Positions 50,243 through 59,568 of a stretch of 64,000 nucleotides of DNA are shown here, piece by piece. This stretch comes from Chitinophaga varians (lineage in GTDB: Bacteria > Bacteroidota > Bacteroidia > Chitinophagales > Chitinophagaceae). The first letter of the stretch is position 1, and every line of letters starts with the position of its first letter. The stretch spans positions 1,736,001 through 1,800,000 of the forward strand of contig NZ_JACVFB010000001.1 of the NCBI RefSeq assembly GCF_014529945.1. Direction: 5' to 3'. Both the position numbers and the translations under genes were made by a program. The notes beneath the pieces were generated by a model. The model did no database searches. It was not told the origin of the DNA and worked only from the letters and a program-made list of their open reading frames with translations.

Positions 50243-51871
50243 TTAGAATTGTATCCAGGCCACACAGGCTTGTTTTTCTGTGCCTTTACGGCTGATCATC
50301 ACGGTAGTGTATACACGTTGCGTACTGTCATAGTGAGACGCACCCATCATACAATAGTATCCTTTGGTCACCTCCGGCATTCCAAACAGGAAGAGCCGCT
50401 CCATCTTACCGTTATAAAACCGGTAACAAACGAAATTGGCGTCTGCCACATATTTCAGCGGTTTCTTCACTTTGTCCTGCCCGCCGGTATCGAGATATTG
50501 CAGGTAATCATTGAACAACACAAACGTGGCGTTAGGAATATTAACGTAATCGTAGGAAAGATAGGTGTTGGTATTCAGCGCAGCGATCTTGTTACGAAAC
50601 ACCCACTCACTCTTCATTCTGCGATGCAACGAAAAGGGCTCACAAACACCGGTGATCGATTGGTATTTAGACACGGCCAGGGTTTCATTTTCCCGGCCGC
50701 TGGAATCCAGCAGGGCCACGCCGATGTCGCCCATATTGGTATGCAGCTTATTGATCTGCGTATTACCTTGTTTGTAGCGGGTAAGGGTTTCCAGCAGCAG
50801 CGTGCCGCTGCCGTCCGGCTGCCAGTAGATGCGCTGCGGCGCACCTTTATAGTCTTCTTTATAACCGAGGTTCATCTGCACGTTCTTTCCCAACTCCGGA
50901 AACGACAGCTGCTGGTGTTTACGCAGCTTGCCGGAAGATAACAGGGTATTCAGAAAGATGCCGCTGCTGCCGTCTGACCGCTGCCCCGGTACGTACAACA
51001 ATAACTTCACTTCATCGCGGGCCGACAGATACTGCTGATAACCACTTACGTCGCTGAAGTTGGCCGTATAGTCGAGCACGTGATGCGCAAAGGTGGCCGA
51101 ATCGGGCGACAGCGCAGAGAAGATGACCTTAGACCAGGGCTCGCTGCCTTTCCTTTTGGCATTAAAACCTACCGTGCTTAGGTACACCTTATCTTTACCG
51201 CGTACCGACAGGTTGATATAACTGAAATAGTTATACGCTGTATCCGGCAGATAATAAAACCCGGTATGGAGCAGTTCATGTGACGGGGAGAAATGCATCA
51301 CCCGGATACGTTCCCGGATGCTGTCATTACGTTGTATCTCCGCGCCATTAAAAAAGGCTACTGCGTAGTAGTCGCTGTCAGGGTCTTTCTCCACATAACA
51401 GTCGTGCGAGGCCAGATTCTCCTGCACGTATACACTGCGATGCTGCACGGAGGCCAGTTCTCCCAGTTTATCCTCCCTTAGCATTTTTCCTGTTTGCGGG
51501 TCCAGCACCAACCGGAAAAAGACCGGCACATATTTCACCAGTTGCTGTAGAAAGATCACCGGCTGACCATTAATTTCATAGATACCATCTATTTCGGTAG
51601 ATTCCAGATCTGCAGCATTCCACAGACTGCCAGCCACCGAATCGGCGGCTACCTGCTCATGTTTGGGGTTGTATACGGTCACCCTCAACCCCTCTTTTTT
51701 GGAAAAATGTAACCAGAAGGTGTTGCCGTTCTTTAACTGCATCAGTTTATCCCATCCGTCCAAAGGCTCTGCCACAGCAGGTCCCAGGGTTACAATGGGT
51801 ACTTGTGCGTACAGACTGGCAGGGATAAACAATAAGCATAACCAAACAACTGATCTGATATAGGACATCAT
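50243..51871 (-). CDS. Hypothetical exported protein (about 542 aa)
   Basis: From the ATG at 51871 the protein has a clear signal peptide (MMSYIRSVVWLCLLFIPASLYAQ). An earlier ATG at 51892 would add seven residues. I do not recognise the family. The mature part is a long, beta-rich sequence with repeated polar strands (for example NGNTFWLHFSKKEGLRVTVY, VGFNAKRKGSEPWSKVIFSA, GYYCMMGASHYDSTQRVYTT), which could be a beta-propeller-like or WD-like fold outside the cytoplasm. No catalytic motif is evident and there is no lipobox, so it is probably periplasmic or secreted. It is a single gene, convergent with nfi and divergent from the kinase-fold gene at 51973. Confidence 0.75.
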   Translation of the reverse strand: MMSYIRSVVWLCLLFIPASLYAQVPIVTLGPAVAEPLDGWDKLMQLKNGNTFWLHFSKKEGLRVTVYNPKHEQVAADSVAGSLWNAADLESTEIDGIYEINGQPVIFLQQLVKYVPVFFRLVLDPQTGKMLREDKLGELASVQHRSVYVQENLASHDCYVEKDPDSDYYAVAFFNGAEIQRNDSIRERIRVMHFSPSHELLHTGFYYLPDTAYNYFSYINLSVRGKDKVYLSTVGFNAKRKGSEPWSKVIFSALSPDSATFAHHVLDYTANFSDVSGYQQYLSARDEVKLLLYVPGQRSDGSSGIFLNTLLSSGKLRKHQQLSFPELGKNVQMNLGYKEDYKGAPQRIYWQPDGSGTLLLETLTRYKQGNTQINKLHTNMGDIGVALLDSSGRENETLAVSKYQSITGVCEPFSLHRRMKSEWVFRNKIAALNTNTYLSYDYVNIPNATFVLFNDYLQYLDTGGQDKVKKPLKYVADANFVCYRFYNGKMERLFLFGMPEVTKGYYCMMGASHYDSTQRVYTTVMISRKGTEKQACVAWIQF

Positions 51872-51972
51872 CTTATTAATTATATATTTCAAATATATGT
51901 AATTATATATAATTATCTATTTATCACATGTATCGCCAGGGCAAAAAAACGAAAAACAGTTATCTTCATGAG

Positions 51973-52956
51973 ATGAAAACAGTTTTCCCTGCCACTTATT
52001 CGACCCTCTGCCCTGACGCCTTATCCTCTTTCCTCTCCGAAAAATACGCGCTCGGACATGTCCAATGCAAACTACTGGTCCGCGGCGTTGGCGATACCTA
52101 TCTGGCCGAAACAGCGGACAACCGTTTTATACTCCGGGTTTATCGTTCCTCCCACCGCAGCCTGTCACAAATAAAAGAGGAAGTAACATTGCTACTGGCG
52201 CTGAAAGCCGCTGCAGTATCAGTATCCTGGCCCATTCCAGATGTTTCGGGAGAAAATATTCAGCTATTGGACGCAGTGGAAGGAGAAAGATGTGCTGTAT
52301 TATTCAGCTATGCGCAGGGGCAGGCGGTAAGGCTTCCCAATGAAGACCAACTGCGTCTTTTAGGAAACGAAATGGCGCGTTTTCATAACGTATCATCCGC
52401 GATAGACCTGGGAAAAGACAGATGGACATTTAATAGTGATACCATGTTTGTTCGCCCGCTGGAAATGCTGAAGCCTGCTTTTGCCGGCAGTCCGGAAGAC
52501 TACACCTGGCTGCAGCAGGCTGTCGGAGAAGCTGTAAAAAAACTATCCCTGGTGAACGGCTTGTCGATGGGATATTGTCACTTCGATTTTCTTCCGAAAA
52601 ACATGCACTTCGGGGAGAGTACCGTCACGCTTTTCGATTTCGATTTTATGGGATATGGCTGGCTGGCGAATGACCTGGCATCCTTCTGGCAGTATCTTGC
52701 GCTGGAAGTCTATACCAAAAGAATGACCCAGCAAGTGGCGGATGAGCAGTTCGATATCCTGCTGAATGCCTATCGGCAACATCGTTCATTAGACAGCAGG
52801 GAGTTGGAAGTATTACCTTATCTCGCTGTGGGATGGTGGCTATTTTATATGGGATTTCATACTACGCATGACCAGTTCCATGCCTATACGCAACCCGGAC
52901 AAGTAAAGCTGTTCACCGGACTTTTGAGACATCTGGCCACGACCTACTGGAAATAA
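51973..52956 (+). CDS. Aminoglycoside-phosphotransferase-fold kinase (APH/choline-kinase family)
   Basis: From the ATG at 51973 (MKTVFPATYSTLCPDALSSFL) it is 327 residues; the ATG at 51928 would add 15 basic residues. The catalytic loop CHFDFLPKNMHFG (about 202-214, with HxDxxxxN) and LFDFDFMGYGWLANDLASFW (about 219-238, the metal-binding Asp) are those of the APH family, as in homoserine kinase II/ThrB-like proteins. The substrate could be a small molecule such as homoserine or ethanolamine, or an antibiotic; nothing here decides. It is divergent from the unknown exported protein gene. Confidence 0.85.
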   Translation: MKTVFPATYSTLCPDALSSFLSEKYALGHVQCKLLVRGVGDTYLAETADNRFILRVYRSSHRSLSQIKEEVTLLLALKAAAVSVSWPIPDVSGENIQLLDAVEGERCAVLFSYAQGQAVRLPNEDQLRLLGNEMARFHNVSSAIDLGKDRWTFNSDTMFVRPLEMLKPAFAGSPEDYTWLQQAVGEAVKKLSLVNGLSMGYCHFDFLPKNMHFGESTVTLFDFDFMGYGWLANDLASFWQYLALEVYTKRMTQQVADEQFDILLNAYRQHRSLDSRELEVLPYLAVGWWLFYMGFHTTHDQFHAYTQPGQVKLFTGLLRHLATTYWK

Positions 52957-53418
52957 TTACATTTTCTTCTCAAAGAAAAAATCGATCGATTTACCATCAC
53001 CGGAAATAGTCACCTTCAATTGATCTCCTGTTCTGGCATATACGATCTTCTTCGGGAAATCATGCTCCGGGTCTTCACAGGTGAAGCCTTCTGCGTCGAT
53101 GGCGGTTATCTTAAACCAGACGAGGCCTTTGTTTTCCGCCACATCGGCCACATAGTACAGGGCGTTTTCTTTTGTCTGCAATTGCAGTCCTTCAACAAAA
53201 AGGGTATCCTTCCCTTTCATCGTCACACCAATGCCCTTCAGAGAAGAGGGCGACAACCGCTCCCAACGTTCCAATCCGGACCTATCGGGCCTGGACATTT
53301 TTTTGGTTCAGGTGCCTTCCAGCCAATGGAGCTTTGGGAAATCAGCAGCTGTCGGCGTTTGTGCTTTCACGGTAGATAGCAGTAAAATCAGCCAACCGGA
53401 TAAAAGAAATTGTTTCAT
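52957..53418 (-). pseudogene. DUF6265-family protein gene interrupted by an in-frame TGA
   Basis: An ATG at 53418 begins a 36-residue stretch MKQFLLSGWLILLLSTVKAQ TPTAADFPKLHWLEGT with a good signal peptide. The next codon (53310 to 53308) is TGA, and the same frame then continues without a stop, TKKMSRPDRSGLERWERLS and on to DDFFFEKKM-like SIDFFFEKKM at 52957. The family normally reads LxGTW here, so TGA has replaced a conserved Trp TGG. The C-terminal part (VEGLQLQTKENALYYVADV, CEDPEHDFPKKIVYAR) is intact and looks like DUF6265. An internal restart at the Met at 53298 would give a 113-residue protein without export signal. The cause is a real mutation or a one-base sequence error. Confidence 0.8.
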
Positions 53419-53446
53419 CGTATCAGGGAGCATTTGTTTCCGGAAT

Positions 53447-53484
53447 ATACGACAAAAGCCCGGATGTCCGGGCTTTTGTCGTAT
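53447..53484. terminator. Strong hairpin terminator between the RND operon and the DUF6265 pseudogene
   Basis: Eighteen bases at 53447-53464 pair perfectly with 53467-53484 around TG; the core is CAAAAGCCCGGATGTCCGGGC. On the minus strand it follows the czcB-type gene that ends at 53499, where the T-rich part lies. Confidence 0.85.
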
Positions 53485-53498
53485 CATGTAAAGTAACC

Positions 53499-54683
53499 TT
53501 AGTGTCCGTGTTCTTCCCCGCTGTTCTTCATTTTGGCCAGGAGGTCATATGCTCCTTTAACCACAATCTCTTTGGCTGGTGCACCATCAGGAAAGGTGAC
53601 TTCAGTATATCCCTGCTCACTGCTCCCCTGCTGCACTTCCAGCATTTTGAAATGAAAAGTGCTGTCGGTGCCGGTGGAGTCTTTCACAAACACATAGGCT
53701 TTATTTTCGAAGTTCACCACTGCTGCTTCCGGCAACGCCTGTACGTTGGCGGCGCCGGCTTCTATCATAGCCTGCAGATAAGTACCGGGCAATAACTGCG
53801 TATCTTCTTCTTCCAGATGGCAATGTACCCTCACCGTCCGCTCCTGGCTTATTTCCCGTCCGATCAGGTGCACGGTGGCGGTACGCTGCCTCGTTTCATT
53901 GGCGAGCGTAAAACGCACCGGCTGTCCGATCTTCAACCGGGGAATGTCTTTTTCAAAAACAGTCAGCTCAGCGTGCAGATGCTCCGTGTTCACGATGCGG
54001 AAAAGCACGTCCGCCGGATTCACAAACTGCCCGAGGTTCACATTCACCTGTGTCACATATCCGCTAATAGGCGCATATACACTGATGCTGCGCTGGATAG
54101 TGCCCTTTTCCAGCGCAGCCAGGTTTATGTTGATCAGCGTGAGTTTTTCGCGCAAACCCTTTACCCTGGCCTGTAACGACTCATAGGTGGCTTTAGCCTG
54201 CTGCACGGTCTTCAACGCATTCACATTCTCCCTGGACAGTTCCTGTTGACGCGTATATTCTGTAGATGCGTATTCCAGCTGGCTGCGGGCATCCAGATAG
54301 TCCTGCTGCAACTGGATGTAGTCCATATTCTCCAGCACGGCAAGCACCTGTCCTTTTTTCACCGGCATACCCTGCAACATGGTCGTCTGACGGATAAAGC
54401 CGCCCATAGGTACAGACACGCTTACAGCCTGTTGGGGTGGCACGTCCAGCAGCCCGTTCACTTTAATTGCGCTGCTGATGTCCCTTTTTTCCGGAAGCCC
54501 GAATGTAATACCGGCTGTTTTGAACTGTTCGCCGGTGAGGGTCACAGTATTCTCCGCTTCTTCATGATCATGTTCTTCGGTTTGTTTTTCCGCAGGTGCT
54601 TTTTTACTGCCGCAGGACGCCAGGGCCACGCCGGCCAACAACAGGATAACGGCTACGTATATATGAGATGAACGTTTTTTCAT
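53499..54683 (-). CDS. RND efflux periplasmic adaptor (CzcB/CusB type)
   Basis: A 394-residue lipoprotein-like adaptor with a signal peptide and lipobox (LLLAGVALASCGSKKAPAEK). A His/Glu-rich stretch EEHDHEEAEN (about 37-46) follows and may bind metal. The usual modules follow: VSVPMGGFIRQTTMLQGMPVKKGQVLAVLENMDY (lipoyl-like half), a coiled-coil hairpin (about 128-190), ISVYAPISGYVTQVNVNLGQFVNPADVLFRI, and a C-terminal membrane-proximal domain ending in HGH. It links the inner-membrane pump to the outer-membrane channel. It is the last gene of the operon, 12 bp after the TolC-type gene. Confidence 0.92.
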   Translation of the reverse strand: MKKRSSHIYVAVILLLAGVALASCGSKKAPAEKQTEEHDHEEAENTVTLTGEQFKTAGITFGLPEKRDISSAIKVNGLLDVPPQQAVSVSVPMGGFIRQTTMLQGMPVKKGQVLAVLENMDYIQLQQDYLDARSQLEYASTEYTRQQELSRENVNALKTVQQAKATYESLQARVKGLREKLTLININLAALEKGTIQRSISVYAPISGYVTQVNVNLGQFVNPADVLFRIVNTEHLHAELTVFEKDIPRLKIGQPVRFTLANETRQRTATVHLIGREISQERTVRVHCHLEEEDTQLLPGTYLQAMIEAGAANVQALPEAAVVNFENKAYVFVKDSTGTDSTFHFKMLEVQQGSSEQGYTEVTFPDGAPAKEIVVKGAYDLLAKMKNSGEEHGH

Positions 54684-54695
54684 ACGAGGTTGGTT

Positions 54696-55931
54696 TTAAA
54701 GTTGATGCCCACTGAGGTAAGCGATATATAATTCAGATTGTTTGATGTCATGTCGTGTTTGCAGATAACCTTGTCTTACTGCCATTACTTTTTCCAGGTT
54801 CAGGAAATACTCGGCATAGCCAATATCTCCGAGCGTAAAGGATTTCACGGTCTGCTGCTGTAACTGGTCGGCATTAGGCAAGGCATTGCCGGTATAATAT
54901 TCGAGGCTGTTGCGCAGCTTCACAAACTCCTGAACGGCCTGCCTGTATTGGCTTTTCATCTGCATCACGCTGTTGTCATAAAACAGCCCGGCAGCCTGCT
55001 GTTGTTTTTCTTCTGCCCGCACACGCGCCTTCATAGGGCCGAGCCATAGCGGCAATGCCAGTCCTACCTGAAAGCCCTGGAAACGGTTGCTGCCAGTGGC
55101 CAGCGGCGTACCGGAAGCATTCAGGCCGGTACCGATCAGCGACTGGTTAAAATATCCAACGGTAAGGTCCGGCAGGATACTGTTACTGATGACATTCTTC
55201 TGCTTCTCTGCAATGGCAATATCCTGTTTGGCAAACTGCAATTGTGGATTGTCGGCAATGGCCTGAGCGTCTTCCTGCATGCTTACGTTAGCCGCGGGAA
55301 TGGCGGCACCGGCAATTGTCACCGGTGTAGCGCTGCCCAACAAAGCCTGTAGTCTCGCCATAAAAATGGTTTCATCGGCTTCGTTCTGCCGCAGCAGGTT
55401 GCGTATTTCCTGCACACGTACTTCTGCAGCTGTTTTTTCTATCAGTCTGCTTTCGCCGGTTTTATAACGCAGGTCGGCACTACGCGAAAAGCTGGTAAAC
55501 AGGCTGTCCTGGCTGTGAAGCAGCGCGCGCTGTTCGCGCAGGAACAACAGCTGCACATACACCTGTTTTACCTGGAACACCAGATCATTTTGTGTGGCAG
55601 CTTTCTGCCACACGGCTTTTTCGGTTTGTGCCTGGCCCAGTGCTTTTCTGGCCCCAAACAGCGTTGGGAACGGAATGCTCTGCGATACGCTGATATTGTT
55701 GTCATTGCGCACATAGCTGTTATATTGCCCATATTGCAGGGATAGGTCTGTCTTAGGCACTTCCCCGGCGGCGCGGGTCAGGTCTTTGTAATAGGCCACA
55801 TTGGCGGAGGCTGACTGCAGTCCTTTGTTCTGGGCCAATGCCAGTTGTACCGCCTGCTCCATCGTGAGTGGCTGTGATTGGGAAAATGCCGCTATCGGAA
55901 ATAGCAGGCATATGATTATACGGAAATTCAT
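54696..55931 (-). CDS. TolC-family outer-membrane factor (CzcC/CusC type)
   Basis: A 411-residue protein with a signal peptide (MNFRIIICLLFPIAAFSQSQ). It contains OEP-type repeats: PLTMEQAVQLALAQNKGLQSASANVAYY at the beginning of the first and DAQAIADNPQLQFAKQDIAIAEKQKNVISNSILPDLTVGYF in the second. The C-terminus is MKQSELYIAYLSGHQL-like. Its ATG overlaps the czcA-type stop by four bases, so it is translated from the same transcript. It forms the duct through the outer membrane. Confidence 0.92.
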   Translation of the reverse strand: MNFRIIICLLFPIAAFSQSQPLTMEQAVQLALAQNKGLQSASANVAYYKDLTRAAGEVPKTDLSLQYGQYNSYVRNDNNISVSQSIPFPTLFGARKALGQAQTEKAVWQKAATQNDLVFQVKQVYVQLLFLREQRALLHSQDSLFTSFSRSADLRYKTGESRLIEKTAAEVRVQEIRNLLRQNEADETIFMARLQALLGSATPVTIAGAAIPAANVSMQEDAQAIADNPQLQFAKQDIAIAEKQKNVISNSILPDLTVGYFNQSLIGTGLNASGTPLATGSNRFQGFQVGLALPLWLGPMKARVRAEEKQQQAAGLFYDNSVMQMKSQYRQAVQEFVKLRNSLEYYTGNALPNADQLQQQTVKSFTLGDIGYAEYFLNLEKVMAVRQGYLQTRHDIKQSELYIAYLSGHQL

Positions 55932-58900
55932 GAGTTACGCTTTTGGAATAATTTTTCAGAATAGATATACAGGCAGGGCAATACCAGCAGGGTGAGCAAC
56001 GTGGAAGTGATCAACCCTCCGATCACTACGGTAGCCAGCGGTCGCTGCACTTCTGCGCCCGCGCTGGTGGCCAGCGCCATCGGCAGGAAGCCCAAAGACG
56101 CCACCATGGCGGTCATCAGTACCGGCCGCAAACGCGTGGCGGTGCCTTGCAGTACTATTTCCTGCAGGTCAGTAAGCCCGTCTTTTTTTAGCCGGTTAAA
56201 CTCCCCTATCAGCACAATCCCGTTAAGCACGGCCACACCAAACAGGGCAATGAAGCCCACGCCGGCAGAGATGCTGAACGGCATACCCCGCAGCAGCAGG
56301 GCGAACACACCACCGATGGCGGCCATAGGGATAGCGGTAAAAATGAGCAGCGACTGTTTCACCGAGCTAAAAGTGAAATACAGCAGCGCGAAGATGAGCA
56401 ACAGGGCGATCGGCACGGCAATGGCTAAACGCGCATTGGCCTCCCGCAGGTTCTCAAACTGACCGCCATAACGGATAAAGTAGCCGGTCGGCAGCTTCAC
56501 CTCCTTACCAATGGCGGCCTCTATATCTTTTACCACACTGGCAATGTCTCGCCCTCTAACGTTGAAGCCCACGATGATACGGCGTTTGGCATCTTCACGC
56601 TGTACCTGGTTCGGACCGGTGGCCATTTCCACGGTGGCCAGCTGTTGCAGCGGCACCTGATTACCGGAAGCGGTCGTAATATACAGTCCCTGTACATCCC
56701 GGATATCACGGCGACTTTGCTGGTCCAGCCTCACCACGAGGTCGAACCGTTTTTCGCCTTCATATACCAGTCCGGCGCTCTGCCCTGCAAAAGCCGTGTT
56801 GATAGCTTCGTTCACAGTAGCGATATCCAGTCCGTACTGAGCGATCCGGTCTCTGTTGATCGATACTACGATCTGTTGCAGCCCGCCGATCTGTTCCACG
56901 TACAGGTCACGCGCGCCCTCCGTGCGGCTCACAATACCACCAATTTTTTGTGCGAGCGATGCCAGGGTTGGCAGGTCTTCCCCAAATATTTTGATGCCTA
57001 CGTCCTGCCGCACGCCGGAGATCAGTTCATTGAAGCGAAGCTGTATCGGCTGAGAGAAGCCGAAGCTCACGCCAGGTATGGCTTCCAGCGCTTCCTGCAT
57101 TTTGTTAGCCAGTTCTTCGCGGCTGGAGGCACTGGTCCATTCTTTCTTGGGCTTTAGCAGAATGGTCAGGTCACACGCTTCCATGGGCATGGGATCGGTG
57201 GGTATTTCCGCCGCGCCTATTTTACCGATGACTTCTTTTACCTCCGGGAATTTTTTCATCAGGATATCTGATGCTTTGCCCACCTTATCGATGGTTTCAG
57301 AGAGAGAGCTACCGGTAAGCAGCCTGGTTTCCACCGCAAAATCACCTTCTTCCAGGGTGGGGATGAACTCGCCGCCCATACGGCCAAACAGTACCAGCGC
57401 CACGCCAAACAACGCTACTGCGATGCTGGTCACGATGCCCTTACGGGTAAGCGCCCTGCGGATAACGGGATCGTATATACGATGAAAGAAAGACATGATC
57501 CTGTCGGCGATAGTAGGCTTGTCCGAAATACGGCGGTTGAGGAACAGGGCCGACATCATCGGCACGTAGGTGAGCGACAAAATGAAGGCGCCCAGAATGG
57601 CGAAAGACACCGTTTGCGCCATCGGCCGGAACATCTTGCCTTCTATGCCTACCAGCGCCAGGATAGGCAGATATACAATAAGAATGATGATCTCCCCGAA
57701 AGCTGCCGAGCTACGGATACGGATAGCAGAGGTATATACTTCCTCATCCATCTCCTCACGGGTGAGTTTCACCGGGCCCCGCCCCTTCACACGGCTCACC
57801 AGGTGGTGCAGCGTGGCCTCCACGATGATCACCGCACCGTCCACAATAAGGCCGAAGTCAATAGCCCCGAGGCTCATCAGATTGCCCGATACGCCGAATA
57901 GCTGCATCATGGCAATGGCAAACAACATCGCCAGCGGTATCACCGATGCCACGATCAGGCCTGCGCGCAGGTTGCCCAAAAAGAGCACCAGCACAAATAT
58001 CACGATGAGCGCGCCTTCTATCAGGTTCTTTTCCACGGTGCCAATGGCACGGCCTACGAAGTCGCTGCGGTCAAGGAACGGCTCTATGACCACTCCCTCC
58101 GGCAGTGTCTTTCGGATCTGCTCCACCCGTTCTTTCACGGCCTTCACTACCTCATTGGAGTTCTTGCCTTTCAGCATCATCACGATGCCGCCAACGGCCT
58201 CTCCGTCGGCATTACGGGTGAGGGCGCCGTAGCGGTTAGCACTTCCGATCTGCACCGTACCGATGTCCCGCATCAGAATGGGCAGCCCGTTGGGAATGTT
58301 CTTCACCACGATGCGCTCTATGTCCGCAGTACTGCCTATCAGTCCTTCGCTGCGGATAAAGTAGGCATTGGGTTTTTTATCGATGTAGGCGCCACCGGTG
58401 TTTTCGTTGTTTTTTTGCAATGCCGTGAACACGTCGCTGATACTGAGATTATAGCTGCGCAATTTATCGGGGTTGAGCGCTACCTCATATTGTTTTAGCA
58501 GACCGCCGAAGCTGTTCACCTCTGCAATGCCCGGCGTACCAAGCAACTGCCGCCGCACGTACCAGTCCTGTATAGTGCGCAGTTCACGGGCATCATACTT
58601 TTTCTCGTAGCCTTTCGCGGGGTGGACAACATATTGATAGATTTCACCCAAACCGGAAGATATCGGCGACATCTCCGGCATGCCGATACCCGGCGGGATA
58701 TTGGATTTAGCTTCGCCCAGCTTCTCGTTCACCTGTTGGCGGGCCCAGTAAATATCCACATCATCATGAAACACGATGGTGACTACCGACAGGCCGAAAC
58801 GGGAAATGGAACGTACTTCTTTCAGCTCCGGTATCACCGCCATGGTCTGTTCAATCGGGAAGGTGATCAGGCGTTCTACTTCCTGCGCCGCCAGTGAGGG

Positions 58901-59059
58901 CGACAGGGTGATGACCTGCACCTGGTTATTCGTAATATCAGGCACCGCATCTACGGGTAGCCGTGTCAGTGAGAAGATACCCCACACGACCAGTGCAAGC
59001 GTGAGTATCCCTACAATAAGCTTGTTTCTGATAGAGAAACGAATGATCTTATCCAGCAT
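55928..59059 (-). CDS. Heavy-metal RND efflux pump, CzcA/CusA family
   Basis: From the ATG at 59059 (MLDKIIRFSIRNKLIVGILTL) it is 1043 residues; a start further upstream would add 21 His-rich residues without family character. It keeps RLPVDAVPDITNNQVQVIT near 30-50 and the proton-relay helix GAIDFGLIVDGAVIIVEATL (about 398-417), with the Asp-x5-Asp-x6-Glu spacing of the CzcA-type (HME) pumps rather than CusA. GKIGAAEIPTDPMPMEACDL also resembles CzcA. It should pump divalent cations such as Co, Zn, Cd or Ni from the periplasm. The metal cannot be fixed from sequence. Confidence 0.93.
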   Translation of the reverse strand: MLDKIIRFSIRNKLIVGILTLALVVWGIFSLTRLPVDAVPDITNNQVQVITLSPSLAAQEVERLITFPIEQTMAVIPELKEVRSISRFGLSVVTIVFHDDVDIYWARQQVNEKLGEAKSNIPPGIGMPEMSPISSGLGEIYQYVVHPAKGYEKKYDARELRTIQDWYVRRQLLGTPGIAEVNSFGGLLKQYEVALNPDKLRSYNLSISDVFTALQKNNENTGGAYIDKKPNAYFIRSEGLIGSTADIERIVVKNIPNGLPILMRDIGTVQIGSANRYGALTRNADGEAVGGIVMMLKGKNSNEVVKAVKERVEQIRKTLPEGVVIEPFLDRSDFVGRAIGTVEKNLIEGALIVIFVLVLFLGNLRAGLIVASVIPLAMLFAIAMMQLFGVSGNLMSLGAIDFGLIVDGAVIIVEATLHHLVSRVKGRGPVKLTREEMDEEVYTSAIRIRSSAAFGEIIILIVYLPILALVGIEGKMFRPMAQTVSFAILGAFILSLTYVPMMSALFLNRRISDKPTIADRIMSFFHRIYDPVIRRALTRKGIVTSIAVALFGVALVLFGRMGGEFIPTLEEGDFAVETRLLTGSSLSETIDKVGKASDILMKKFPEVKEVIGKIGAAEIPTDPMPMEACDLTILLKPKKEWTSASSREELANKMQEALEAIPGVSFGFSQPIQLRFNELISGVRQDVGIKIFGEDLPTLASLAQKIGGIVSRTEGARDLYVEQIGGLQQIVVSINRDRIAQYGLDIATVNEAINTAFAGQSAGLVYEGEKRFDLVVRLDQQSRRDIRDVQGLYITTASGNQVPLQQLATVEMATGPNQVQREDAKRRIIVGFNVRGRDIASVVKDIEAAIGKEVKLPTGYFIRYGGQFENLREANARLAIAVPIALLLIFALLYFTFSSVKQSLLIFTAIPMAAIGGVFALLLRGMPFSISAGVGFIALFGVAVLNGIVLIGEFNRLKKDGLTDLQEIVLQGTATRLRPVLMTAMVASLGFLPMALATSAGAEVQRPLATVVIGGLITSTLLTLLVLPCLYIYSEKLFQKRNS

Positions 59060-59156
59060 AAATAGGTTGGTATGTAATAAAAAGAGGGTATGGTGGCTGT
59101 GGTCATGCCATGGCGGCATCACATCAGCACATCATCAGATACAATAAGGACGGAGA

Positions 59157-59465
59157 TTACAACCGGGGAGGTTGCCAGATAGAGGCGTATAACAATGGCA
59201 GCGGTGCTTCCGGTAATACCGGGAATATGATCTGCACCTGACGATGGGTATATGGTAAATGAATAGCTGCCGTGGGAGTGACCTGTACATTACAGCAGCT
59301 GCAGACACACAGCGGGGAGCAGAAATCGGCTGCTGCCTCATGATGATGGGTGTCGGCGGTGGCTATTTCGGTGGAAGGGTATACCGCGGCCGCCTGAGCG
59401 TCATTGCACGGAATGCAGGACAACACCAGGATATAAAGGCTCAACATGTATATCAACCATTTCAT
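59157..59465 (-). CDS. DUF6660-family small Cys/His-rich exported protein
   Basis: A 102-residue protein starting MKWLIYMLSLYILVLSCIPC, with a signal peptide ending around QAAA. The mature part has a HHHE cluster (THHHEAAADFCSPLCVCSCCNVQ, about 39-61) with four to five cysteines within 15 residues, a good candidate metal site. The size and layout match DUF6660, a Bacteroidota family often found beside heavy-metal efflux systems. It is the first gene upstream of the CzcA-type operon, about 100 bp away and on the same strand. A metal-binding or sensing role is inferred. Confidence 0.8.
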   Translation of the reverse strand: MKWLIYMLSLYILVLSCIPCNDAQAAAVYPSTEIATADTHHHEAAADFCSPLCVCSCCNVQVTPTAAIHLPYTHRQVQIIFPVLPEAPLPLLYASIWQPPRL

Positions 59466-59470
59466 ATCTG

Positions 59471-59478
59471 CAAATGTA
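59471..59478 (-). promoter_or_regulatory. Predicted -7 element directly before the DUF6660 start
   Basis: TACATTTG on the minus strand matches TAnnTTTG and ends only five bases before the ATG at 59465. If used, the transcript would start at or beside the start codon and be leaderless. No -33 element is evident. Confidence 0.35.
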
Positions 59479-59568
59479 GAACTTAAAAAGAAAAATGTGA
59501 TAGGAAAAACTGCATCTCTGTTGCGGGCCAGATGATTTTATATTATGATTTGTTCCTAAATTAGCCAC

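Noticed and set aside
53308..53310. TGA read as tryptophan or selenocysteine
   Set aside because: No other TGA is read through in this window, and no selenocysteine insertion element is evident. A point mutation or sequence error is simpler.
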